DNA from: an uncultured Oscillospiraceae bacterium
GTDB taxonomy: Bacteria; Bacillota; Clostridia; Oscillospirales; Oscillospiraceae
Assembly (NCBI GenBank): GCA_910588135.1
Contig: CAJUOT010000024.1
Location: 1 to 39,407, forward strand
Direction: 5' to 3'
Length of the DNA: 39,407 bases
Part shown: piece by piece, positions 23,544 to 31,022 of the stretch
How the letters are laid out: the number at the start of each line of letters is the position of its first letter
How positions within the stretch are numbered: the stretch's first letter is position 1
Program-made: the position numbers and the translations under genes
Notes under the pieces: model-generated
Told to the model about the DNA's origin: nothing
Databases searched by the model: none
The model's input: the letters and a program-made list of their open reading frames with translations, nothing else

Positions 23544-24641
23544 ATGGAAAAGAGAATCGCGGTGCTTCGGGGCGACGGGATCGGCCCCGAGGTTGTGAAC
23601 GAGGCCGTCAAGGTGCTGGACCGGGTGGCCCAGCGGTTTGGGCACACGTTTACCTATGTCAACATCACCGGCGGCGTGGCCGGCATCGAGGCCTATGGGG
23701 ACGCGCTGCGCCGCCAGGACTATGAGGCGGCCGCGGCCTGTGACAGCATCCTCTTCGGGTCGGTGGGCGACCCCCGGAAGTACACCATGACCGGGGCCAA
23801 CGGCACCAAAAAGTACAAGAGCCGGAAGGAGTCGGACGTGAAGGCCCTGGCCTCCTTCCGGCGGGGGATGGAGCTGTACGCCAATGTGCGCCCCGCCAGG
23901 GTGTTCCCCCAGCTGACGGCGGCGGCGCCCCTGAAGGACGCCCTGGCCAGGGAGATGGACCTGATCGTGCTGCGGGAAAACACGGCCGGCATCTTTTACG
24001 CGAACAAGTACAGGAAAGAGGTGGACGGCGAGCTCACAGCCTGCGACGAGTGCGTCTACACCTGGTCCCAGGTGGAGCGGCACGCCCGCTTTGCCTTCCA
24101 GCTGGCCATGGGCCGCAAGAAGCTGGTAACCATGGTCAACAAGCCCAACGCCATGGAGACGGGCGTCTTGTGGCAGACGGTATATGAGAAGGTGGCCCAG
24201 GACTTCCCCGAGGTGCGCTATGAGACTATGCTGGTGGACGGCTGCGCGGCCCGGCTGGTCAGCTGTCCAGGCCGGTTCGACGTGATTGCCGCCGAGAATA
24301 TGTTCGGCGATATCCTCTCCGACCTGGCCAACAGCGCCGCGGGGTCCCTGGGGCTGGCGGGCTCGGGGGACGTGGGCGGCCAGGGCAAGGGCCTGTACCA
24401 GTGCGCCGGCGGCTCCGCGCCCGACATCGCGGGGAAGGGGATTGCCAATCCGATCGCCGAGATCCTGTCCGCCGCTTTGATGCTCCGGCTGTCCTTTGAT
24501 ATGCCGGAGGAGGCCAGCGCCATTGAGCGGGCTGTGGAGCAGGCGCTGGACGACGGCTGCCGCACCGCGGATATCATGACTCCCGGGGGGAGAAAGCTGT
24601 CCTGCCGCGAGATGGGCGACGCCATCGTCCAGGCCATCTGA
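23544..24641 (+). CDS. Isopropylmalate/isocitrate dehydrogenase family enzyme
   Basis: A 365-residue NAD(P)-dependent beta-decarboxylating dehydrogenase. 'GDGIGPEVV' opens the protein; 'ANVRPAR' holds substrate-binding arginines; 'NKPNAM' carries the conserved Lys, and 'DVIAAENMFGDILSD' supplies the metal-binding aspartates; 'GSAPDIAGKGIANP' is the cofactor motif. The overall sequence is close to LeuB, but the active-site 'VDNAA' of LeuB is 'VDGCAAR' here and no other leu genes are near, so the substrate may be another 2-hydroxy-3-carboxy acid (for example a tartrate- or homoisocitrate-like compound). AGAAAGGAC lies before the ATG. Confidence 0.9.
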   Translation: MEKRIAVLRGDGIGPEVVNEAVKVLDRVAQRFGHTFTYVNITGGVAGIEAYGDALRRQDYEAAAACDSILFGSVGDPRKYTMTGANGTKKYKSRKESDVKALASFRRGMELYANVRPARVFPQLTAAAPLKDALAREMDLIVLRENTAGIFYANKYRKEVDGELTACDECVYTWSQVERHARFAFQLAMGRKKLVTMVNKPNAMETGVLWQTVYEKVAQDFPEVRYETMLVDGCAARLVSCPGRFDVIAAENMFGDILSDLANSAAGSLGLAGSGDVGGQGKGLYQCAGGSAPDIAGKGIANPIAEILSAALMLRLSFDMPEEASAIERAVEQALDDGCRTADIMTPGGRKLSCREMGDAIVQAI

Positions 24642-24716
24642 TGGCAGCCCGCGCCGCTTCAAGGGGCGGTATCCCGCCGTGGAAAACCGGTCTGGCCCGG
24701 GAAAGGAGGTCTGGCT

Positions 24717-25652
24717 GTGAAGATTGAGCAGATGGTCTGCTTTCAAAAGGTGGTTCAATGCAAATCGTTTACCAAGGCCGCCAATGAGCTGTACACCACC
24801 CAGCCCTCGGTGAGCAAAACCATTGACGCCATGGAGAAGGAGCTGGGCCGCCAGCTCTTCCTGCGGACCAGCCGCGGCGTGGAGCTGACTGATTTCGGCC
24901 AGCGGGTCTGCAATGACGTGCGGGTGATTCTGCGCATCATCGACAGCTGGCAGGAGGCGGAGCCGGACGGCCTCCCCCATCAGGAGGTGCATATTCAGAG
25001 CACCAGCACCATGTGCAACTTCCTGTCGGCGGATTTCCTGACGCGCTGCCGGAAGCGGCGCCCCGGGATTGACATCATGCTTCACGAGTGCCGCCGGGCC
25101 GAGGTGGTTCGGGAGATGCTGGGCAAAGGGATCAATATCGGCATCGTCCCCCTCCGGGAGGAGAACGCGGCGGATACCGCCGCCATCCTGGAGGTCGTCA
25201 AGAAAAACCATTGGGACAGCTGCGCCCTGCTCCGGGACCACAAGACCATCTTTGTCAGCGCCAAGGAGCCCCTGGCCTCAAAGGAGACGGTCACCACAAG
25301 CGACCTGAAAAACCTGGCCCTGAGCACATATTCCATCGCGGGAGACGAAAACTGGCTGCTTTACAGCAAGTATTTCAGAGCCGGCGGCGCCTACCGCAGG
25401 CACAGCAAGGAGAGCATTCTCAGCTTTGTCGCCCAGGGTAAATGCGCCACCATCTTCCCCAAGATCACCTCGCAGTATGAGAGCATGATCCGCAGCGGCC
25501 TGATCGTCCCCCTCGATGTGCAGGGGCTGGATATGGGGTCGGTCACCTTCCAGCTGATCCACCCCGTTGGAAACGCCCTGCGGGAAGCTGAACTGGTTAT
25601 CACAAACGAACTCAAACGCTACTTCAAGGAATTGATGGCCCAATCGAACTGA
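24717..25652 (+). CDS. LysR family transcriptional regulator
   Basis: A 311-residue protein with the LysR N-terminal winged helix-turn-helix ('KSFTKAANELYTTQPSVSKTIDAMEKELGRQLFLR', given in outline) and a C-terminal effector-binding domain. GTG start with AAAGGAGGT 6 bases before it. It follows the dehydrogenase by 75 bases in the same direction and probably shares its transcript. Likely target: the dehydrogenase and/or the glycyl-radical operon. The effector is presumably the imported anion or a product of it; neither is visible in the sequence. Confidence 0.94.
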   Translation: MKIEQMVCFQKVVQCKSFTKAANELYTTQPSVSKTIDAMEKELGRQLFLRTSRGVELTDFGQRVCNDVRVILRIIDSWQEAEPDGLPHQEVHIQSTSTMCNFLSADFLTRCRKRRPGIDIMLHECRRAEVVREMLGKGINIGIVPLREENAADTAAILEVVKKNHWDSCALLRDHKTIFVSAKEPLASKETVTTSDLKNLALSTYSIAGDENWLLYSKYFRAGGAYRRHSKESILSFVAQGKCATIFPKITSQYESMIRSGLIVPLDVQGLDMGSVTFQLIHPVGNALREAELVITNELKRYFKELMAQSN

Positions 25653-25699
25653 GAACCCCGCGCAGGGGCAGCGGCCAGTCCTCCATCCAGAGCACAGTG

Positions 25700-25737
25700 A
25701 ACGCGTGGCAGCCCAACCGGCTGCCGCGCGTTCTTCC
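25700..25737 (+). terminator. Terminator after the LysR gene
   Basis: A 14-bp stem (AACGCGTGGCAGCC at 25700-25713 with 25719-25732, one G-T pair) and a CAACC loop, followed by CTTCC. The T-run is poor. Confidence 0.55.
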
Positions 25738-25827
25738 GCTCTGCCGCGCCATTTTTGACCGTCTGGAGGGCGTAGAACGCGAAAACGGGGCATACTGAAT
25801 GCAGCAACGAGCAGGAGGCGATCCATT

Positions 25828-26799
25828 ATGACGGTCTGGAATGGCGCCGGAGGCGCCGGCAGCGCGGGCGCGGCCCAGGACCATGTTTATGATATGATTA
25901 TTGTGGGCGGCGGCCCGGGGGGATATGCCGCGGCGCTGTACGCGGCCAGGGCCGGGCTGGATGCCATTTTGCTGGAACGGCTGGCGGCTGGCGGACAGAT
26001 GGCCCTCACGGCGCGGGTAGACAACTATCCCGGATTTGACGAGGGAATTGACGGCTATGATCTGGGGGAGAAAATGCGCAGGGGCGCGGAGCGCTTCGGC
26101 GCCAAAACGCGGATGGAGGAGGCAAAATCCCTGGCGCTGGCCGGCCCGGTCAAACGGGTGGAGACCGGCAGCGGGGTTCTGCTGGGCAAAACCGTTGTCC
26201 TGGCCACCGGGGCTGTCCCCCGGGAGCTGGGCGCTGCCAGGGAGGCGGAGTTGACCGGGCACGGCGTACACTACTGCGCCGCCTGCGACGGAATGTTCTA
26301 CCGGGGCAAAACGGCGGCAGTGGTGGGCGGCGGCAACAGCGCGGCGGAAGAGGCCCTGTTTCTCTCCCGAATCTGCCGCCGGGTGATCCTGATCCACCGG
26401 CGCGATGCCCTTCGGGCGGAGGAAGTCTACCGCGCCCCGCTGCTGAAAGCGGAAAATGTGGAGCTCTGCTGGAACAGCGTGGTGACGCAGCTGCTCGGGG
26501 AGAACAGCCTGCGGGGCGTCCGCCTGCGGGATGTCAAGACCGGAGAGGAGCGCGAAATCGCCTGCGACGGCGTGTTTGTCAGCATCGGCAGAAAACCCGC
26601 GTCAGGGTTGGCGGCGGGCCAGCTCCGGTTGGACCCGGCGGGCTATATCCTGGCGGACGAGTCCACCAGAACGGATATCCCCGGCGTGTTCGCGGCGGGC
26701 GATGTGCGCGTCAAAGCCCTGCGGCAGATTGTGACCGCCCTGGCCGACGGCGCGGCGGCCGTCTATCACGCGGAACAATATCTGGCGGGCAAAGTGTGA
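25828..26799 (+). CDS. trxB: Thioredoxin-reductase-like flavoprotein
   Basis: A 323-residue pyridine-nucleotide-disulfide oxidoreductase. After an extra Gly/Ala-rich N-terminus of about 20 residues comes the FAD motif 'IIVGGGPGGYAAA', then the redox pair 'CAACDGMFY' (TrxB normally has CATCDG), the NAD(P) motif 'VVGGGNSAAEEAL' with 'IHRRDALRA', and the late FAD motif 'GVFAAGDVR'. It should pass electrons from NAD(P)H to a thioredoxin-like partner, but no trxA lies nearby. AGCAGGAGGCG precedes the ATG at 25828. An alternative is ferredoxin- or F420-dependent TrxR, since 'HRRD' alone does not prove NADPH use. Confidence 0.88.
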   Translation: MTVWNGAGGAGSAGAAQDHVYDMIIVGGGPGGYAAALYAARAGLDAILLERLAAGGQMALTARVDNYPGFDEGIDGYDLGEKMRRGAERFGAKTRMEEAKSLALAGPVKRVETGSGVLLGKTVVLATGAVPRELGAAREAELTGHGVHYCAACDGMFYRGKTAAVVGGGNSAAEEALFLSRICRRVILIHRRDALRAEEVYRAPLLKAENVELCWNSVVTQLLGENSLRGVRLRDVKTGEEREIACDGVFVSIGRKPASGLAAGQLRLDPAGYILADESTRTDIPGVFAAGDVRVKALRQIVTALADGAAAVYHAEQYLAGKV

Positions 26800-26907
26800 T
26801 GCAGCCGGAACCCTCTGAAAATTTCGGATGCAAAGCTGCCTGCGCCGGATCATTTTGGCCTTCCCGGCCTCCCATGCGGGACGCGGGCAGAGGCGCCTTC
26901 CAGAAAG

Positions 26908-26953
26908 CGGCGGGAATCCTCTGGTTTCCCCAGGAATCAGAGGACTCCCGCCG
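26908..26953. terminator. Hairpin between two convergent genes
   Basis: CGGCGGGA-AT-CCTCTG (26908-26923) pairs with CAGAGG-AC-TCCCGCCG (26938-26953): two perfect stems divided by a 2x2 internal loop. No T-run, so termination is uncertain. Confidence 0.45.
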
Positions 26954-26991
26954 CCGGGTCCGGGCCTAACCCGCCGCTCAAGGGCTGAGCT

Positions 26992-27870
26992 TCACGCCTC
27001 CCCATCGAACGCGCGCCGCTGACGGGCAATCTCAGCGGACATCCGCCGGATATCCCGCTCGCTCATACCCAGCAGGTCCGCAATTTCCGGGAGGAGAAAC
27101 CCCTCCTGAAGCATTTGGATCAGCTCCTGCTGGTCCGGGGAAAGGCTGCTGCAAAACCGTTCCAAATCAATCCGCCCATCCAGGGCCCCCACCCAGTCGA
27201 AGCCGGGGTCGGCAATGGTATCATAGAGGCAAAAACCGTCTCCGTCATCGCAGGAGAGGGGCTGGTCCAGGGAGCGCTGGCCAAAGGCCTCTACATACTG
27301 TCTGTTTTCCGTGCGCAGCGTCAGCTTGATGTGATCCTCCAGGTAAGTCCCCATATCTCCATACCCGGGCCGGTATTCCTGGGCAGCGGCGCACATCGCC
27401 TCCGTGACAATGGACTTGCGATCCGCCAGAGGAGTGCTTTTCCCCATCTGATGGACAATTCCATCCAGAATCGGGCGAAACAGAATCAGAAGCTGTTCTA
27501 TGTCAAACCGCCTGTCTCCCGCGCTGTCCAGCCTGCGGCGGGGGACAATCCGGCCCAAAAGATAGCCGGTCTGCTCGTCCCGCTCCAGATGAAAGACCAC
27601 GGGCAGGCGCAGCCCAATGGCCGTGATCTGCCTGGACAGCGCCTGGGCCGTCATCACGCCGCAGGCGGGGCAGCTGATACCGGCGCCGTGACCATCGGCA
27701 ATGGCCAGCACCATGGCGTTCGTGTCAAACCCCACCTGGATAAACCGGGGAAGCGTTTCGCGCAGGGGCCGGCCAAGGCGAAGCTTTCCCTCTTCGCTCA
27801 CGGAAGCCCGGAGCTGTTTCCGCCGGTCCTCCTGCTCAAACCAATGAAATTTGTAATTCGCTGATTTCAT
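26992..27870 (-). CDS. Sigma-70-like protein with an extra N-terminal domain
   Basis: A 292-residue protein. The middle ('AAQEYRPGYGDMGTYLEDHIK', then 'RSLDQPLSCDDGDGFCLYDTIAD') looks like sigma-70 region 2 and the linker to region 4. The C-terminus ('SLSPDQQELIQMLQEGF', 'LPEIADLLGMSERDIRRMSAEI') is a region-4 helix-turn-helix. Residues about 25-115 ('FIQVGFDTNAMVLAIADGHG', a CPAC pair, 'GYLLGRIVPRR') form an extra, probably beta-rich domain that I cannot assign. It may be an alternative sigma factor or a DNA-binding protein built from one. AAAGGAGG precedes the ATG and a good promoter lies upstream. Confidence 0.72.
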   Translation of the reverse strand: MKSANYKFHWFEQEDRRKQLRASVSEEGKLRLGRPLRETLPRFIQVGFDTNAMVLAIADGHGAGISCPACGVMTAQALSRQITAIGLRLPVVFHLERDEQTGYLLGRIVPRRRLDSAGDRRFDIEQLLILFRPILDGIVHQMGKSTPLADRKSIVTEAMCAAAQEYRPGYGDMGTYLEDHIKLTLRTENRQYVEAFGQRSLDQPLSCDDGDGFCLYDTIADPGFDWVGALDGRIDLERFCSSLSPDQQELIQMLQEGFLLPEIADLLGMSERDIRRMSAEIARQRRAFDGEA

Positions 27871-27907
27871 GATAATAGGATACCTCCTTTAAATGGAAAG
27901 AGGCACC

Positions 27908-27936
27908 ATTTTACAAGAACCGGCAAAAATTTGCAA
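27908..27936 (-). promoter_or_regulatory. Promoter of the sigma-like gene
   Basis: On the minus strand TTGCAA (27936-27931), 17-base spacer, TAAAAT (27913-27908). Confidence 0.75.
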
Positions 27937-27943
27937 GGAATTT

Positions 27944-27996
27944 TTAAGGAGCCACTGATTAAATCGGTAAGAGCGATTTAATCAGTGGCTCCTTAA
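27944..27996. repeat. Perfect 23-bp inverted repeat, dispersed repeat copy 1
   Basis: Arms 27944-27966 and 27974-27996 are exact reverse complements around a 7-base loop (GGTAAGAG region). The core CTGATTAAA..CGG.AAG..ATTTAATCAG recurs at 35061-35100 in the same orientation. It lies just upstream of the sigma-like promoter. Confidence 0.88.
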
Positions 27997-28075
27997 GGCG
28001 CGCGCTCCAGCCTCCCCCGGCGCGGCCCGGGCGTCCGCCAAAGCCTTCGTACCCCCCGCCGCCTCTGCGGGCATA

Positions 28076-28115
28076 AGGAAAACGCCCATGCGGGGCAAAC
28101 CGCACAGGCGTTTCC
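28076..28115 (-). terminator. Terminator of the BMP importer operon
   Basis: On the minus strand GGAAACGCCTGTGCGG pairs imperfectly with CCGCATGGGCGTTTTCC around a short loop, ending in GTTTTCC, about 35 bases after the amidohydrolase stop. Confidence 0.6.
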
Positions 28116-28150
28116 AGCCGGCCGGAAAGCACCAGAGACAACGGCCTCTC

Positions 28151-28942
28151 CTATCCGTTCAGCGGCAGGCCCAGCAGCCGCGCCGCGTTTTCGTAGAGCA
28201 CCCTCCGCTGCGCCTGCGGGTTCAGCTGCCTGACATAGGAATCATACGCCAGCTTCAGGGGCGCCGGGTACACCGAGCCAAAAAGAATCTGCTGCTGTAT
28301 GCGCGGGCTGTTGGCCGCTTTCACATAAATTTCACTGCCGGGAACATCCTCAATCAGATAGCAGTCCGGGCTGATGTACACATTGGGGTGCGCCCATGCG
28401 ATGTGCACCAGCTCCAGCGCGTGCGGCCAGCCGCCGTGTGAAACCACCAGCTTCATCTCCGGAAAATCCCGCGCCACCCTGTCCAGGTTTTCCGGTGCGT
28501 AGTATTCCAGCCCCGCGCACATCATTCCGCCAAAGGTGATCGTCACGAGAATCCGCTCCCTCTGGCACTTCTCATAGATGGGATAAAGCAGCCCGTCGTC
28601 CGCCTTCATGGGCTTTTGAATATGGATCTGCCCCGGCTCCAGTATGATGCCGCACGCCGGACCCCGGACAACATAGCGTTCGATATCCTCAAGCGCCTTC
28701 GGCCCATCCCATGGGTCGATATGACAGAGCACCTCAAAGCGGCCCGGATACGCCCGGACCAGCCGGCCAATGTCCTCGTTGTCCATCCCCTTGCGGAATG
28801 GCACGACGCCCACGGCAATCCCCGTCTCGTCCATCTCCCGCAGGCAGTCCTGCATGGTGACCGTGGTATCTTCCGGCCACACGGCTCCGCCAATAAACGA
28901 GCCAAAAGGCGGGCGGAAACGCCAGTCGATTGCCTTAATCAA
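28151..28942 (-). CDS. Amidohydrolase-fold protein lacking the metal-site residues (paralog B)
   Basis: A 263-residue protein clearly related to the one at 21034-21876. Residues 6-12 read DWRFRPP in place of the family's D-x-H-x-H; the 'SHGGWP' His (H169) is kept; the catalytic Asp of 'FGSDYP' is Val224 in 'FGSVYP'. The TTG start at 28942 overlaps the TGA of the upstream permease gene (TTGA) and AAAAGGAG lies 8 bases before it; the longer ATG frame would run deep into the permease. So it is co-translated with a BMP-type nucleoside importer. Family members hydrolyse or decarboxylate; without the ligands this one may bind, sense, or use other chemistry. Substrate unknown. Confidence 0.86.
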   Translation of the reverse strand: MIKAIDWRFRPPFGSFIGGAVWPEDTTVTMQDCLREMDETGIAVGVVPFRKGMDNEDIGRLVRAYPGRFEVLCHIDPWDGPKALEDIERYVVRGPACGIILEPGQIHIQKPMKADDGLLYPIYEKCQRERILVTITFGGMMCAGLEYYAPENLDRVARDFPEMKLVVSHGGWPHALELVHIAWAHPNVYISPDCYLIEDVPGSEIYVKAANSPRIQQQILFGSVYPAPLKLAYDSYVRQLNPQAQRRVLYENAARLLGLPLNG

Positions 28943-29913
28943 GAGTCCTTCTCCTTTTCCGTCTCTGCGTGGGCCAGATGCTCCGCCCTGGCCAAAGCCT
29001 TTTTTATTTTTCCCTTTCGGTTGGAGCCAAGGCCCAGATAGCACAGCCCCGCCAGCGTTACGATATACGGGGTCATCTGCGCAAACTGGCTGGGCAGGTC
29101 AAAGGACTGCGCCAGATTGCCCAGCGCGTCGGCCGAGCCAAACACGACGGCCCAGATCGTCGCCGCCACCGGATTGCCCATCCCCAAATGGGAGGCGGCG
29201 ATCCCCACAAAGCCCCGCCCGGCGGACATATTCGCCGTAAAGTAGGGCACATAGGCCATGGAGAGGAACATTCCGCCAAACGAACACAGAAAGCCCGCGA
29301 TCAGCAGGGCGATAAACTTTGTCCGCTTTACGTTGATGCCCGCCGATTCCGCCGCGCCAGGGTCCTCGCCCACCGCGCGCACCCTCAGCCCGAACGGCGT
29401 TTTATAAATGAGCAGGGTGGTCAGGACAACCACCAGAATCACCACCCATGTCAGAATGTTCTGCCCTGAGAGCACCTTCCCCAGCACGGGAATGCCGGCC
29501 AGGAATTTTGCCTCCACCGTTGGAAAGGTCAGGCTTGGCATGGAGGTGCTGTTCCCTTTGGAGCCACACACCATGAGCAGGATCAGGATGGTGCCGCTTT
29601 TCCCCAGCGTGTTCAGCGCAAGCCCGATCAGCATGGGCTTCGTGTCCATATACATCACAAAGTAGGCAAACCCCACCGCCAGCGAAATCCCCATGGCCAG
29701 GCCAAGCAAAATGCCCGCCCAGAGGGATTGGGTCAGCGCGCTGCCAACCACGCCGCCCAGGGCCGAAAAGAGCAGAATCCCTTCAAAGGCAATGCAAAGC
29801 ACATTGGCCTGCCGGCTGATGCAGGCCGCCATGGCCACAAAGAGCACCGGCGTGGACATACGGATAATGGAGTTCAAAAAATCAGAGGTGAAGATAAGGC
29901 GTAAATATTCCAT
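28939..29913 (-). CDS. BMP-type ABC transporter, second permease
   Basis: A 324-residue inner-membrane protein of the BPD_transp_2 family, resembling NupQ/YufQ. 'FEGILLFSALGGVVGSAL' near residue 43 and 'VRAVGEDPGAAESAGINV' near residue 186 (the EAA-like coupling segment 'GEDP.AA..AGI') are the family marks. It pairs with the longer permease to form the channel. It starts 2 bases after that gene and overlaps the amidohydrolase gene downstream, so the operon is tightly packed. Confidence 0.93.
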   Translation of the reverse strand: MEYLRLIFTSDFLNSIIRMSTPVLFVAMAACISRQANVLCIAFEGILLFSALGGVVGSALTQSLWAGILLGLAMGISLAVGFAYFVMYMDTKPMLIGLALNTLGKSGTILILLMVCGSKGNSTSMPSLTFPTVEAKFLAGIPVLGKVLSGQNILTWVVILVVVLTTLLIYKTPFGLRVRAVGEDPGAAESAGINVKRTKFIALLIAGFLCSFGGMFLSMAYVPYFTANMSAGRGFVGIAASHLGMGNPVAATIWAVVFGSADALGNLAQSFDLPSQFAQMTPYIVTLAGLCYLGLGSNRKGKIKKALARAEHLAHAETEKEKDS

Positions 29914-29915
29914 TG

Positions 29916-31022
29916 CTATCCCTCCTTGCGTTTCAGCGCCGCCTGAGAGTTCTTTACGATCAGGTGCTTCTCACAGCCGCGCAAAAACCCTTCCGCCGCC
30001 ACAAGCAGAATGACAATGGACTGCACGATGTTGACCGACTCGGTGGGTATGGAGGCGGTCAGGTTGAGCACATCGGCCGAGGTGCGCACATAGGCCAGAA
30101 ACAGTGCCGCCAGCGGAATCCACCGGGGATTTTGGCGGGCGAGGATCGCGATCATCACGCCGTCCCAGCCAAAGCCGGGCATTGACGTCCACTGCAGCCG
30201 CTTGTAGTAGCCGGAAATCTCCACCGCGCCGCCAAAGCCGCACATCGCGCCGCCAATCAGCCCGGTCAGCAGGATGGTTCTGCCCACATGGATTCCGGAA
30301 AACTGCGCAAATTTGCGGTTGTCGCCCACCGTCCGCACCTCGTAGCCAAAGGTGGTCTTGTACAGAAGGAAAAAGGTCGCGGCGACCAGCATCAGCCCCA
30401 GAAGAATCCCCGTATGGGGATTGGCCGACGGGCTGTGCAGGAGCTGTGTCAGGCGCGCCGTAGGCTCCAGCTGCTTGGAGGCCTCAAAGCCCGAAACAGG
30501 GTCCCGCATGGGCACGGTGACCAGCCAGTTGCCCAAATACTGGGCCACATAATTCAGCATCAGGGACGAAATAACCGTAAACACCCCGAATCGGACGTGC
30601 ATCGCCGCCGGGATAAAGCAAACCGCCGCCCCTGCGGCAGCTCCCGCCAACGCCATGAGCAGGAAATGAATTCCCCATGGAATGCCCGGAATCACCCCCA
30701 CCGCCGTGGCGGCGATGGCCCCGATGAAGAAAGCCCCCTCGCCGGACAGGTTGATCTCCCCGGAGGAAAACATCAGGCATACCGCGCAGCTGGTACACAG
30801 CAGCGGCGAGAACTTTACCAGAAGGGTGCAGAAACACGACCAGGAGGACAGCGGCGCCGTGAGGAAGACGAAAATATCCTCCAGCGGGGTGGTGCCGGTG
30901 ACGCAGATAATCAGAAAGGCCACTGCCAGAGAGATAAGCACAGCACAAAAAATACGGATCAGAGTAAAGCGCTGCTCAATCTGGTAGGTGGACAGCGTCC
31001 CATCCGTCCATTTCTTAATCAA
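29916..31022 (-). CDS. BMP-type ABC transporter, first permease
   Basis: A 368-residue BPD_transp_2 permease resembling NupP/YufP: about ten hydrophobic segments, 'MFSSGEINLSGEGAFFIGAIAA' near residue 84, and the cytoplasmic coupling segment 'VRTVGDNRKFAQFSGIHV' near residue 234. Its ATG lies 6 bases inside the end of the ATPase gene, so translation is coupled. With the ATPase and the lipoprotein it should import a nucleoside or similar compound. Confidence 0.93.
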   Translation of the reverse strand: MIKKWTDGTLSTYQIEQRFTLIRIFCAVLISLAVAFLIICVTGTTPLEDIFVFLTAPLSSWSCFCTLLVKFSPLLCTSCAVCLMFSSGEINLSGEGAFFIGAIAATAVGVIPGIPWGIHFLLMALAGAAAGAAVCFIPAAMHVRFGVFTVISSLMLNYVAQYLGNWLVTVPMRDPVSGFEASKQLEPTARLTQLLHSPSANPHTGILLGLMLVAATFFLLYKTTFGYEVRTVGDNRKFAQFSGIHVGRTILLTGLIGGAMCGFGGAVEISGYYKRLQWTSMPGFGWDGVMIAILARQNPRWIPLAALFLAYVRTSADVLNLTASIPTESVNIVQSIVILLVAAEGFLRGCEKHLIVKNSQAALKRKEG

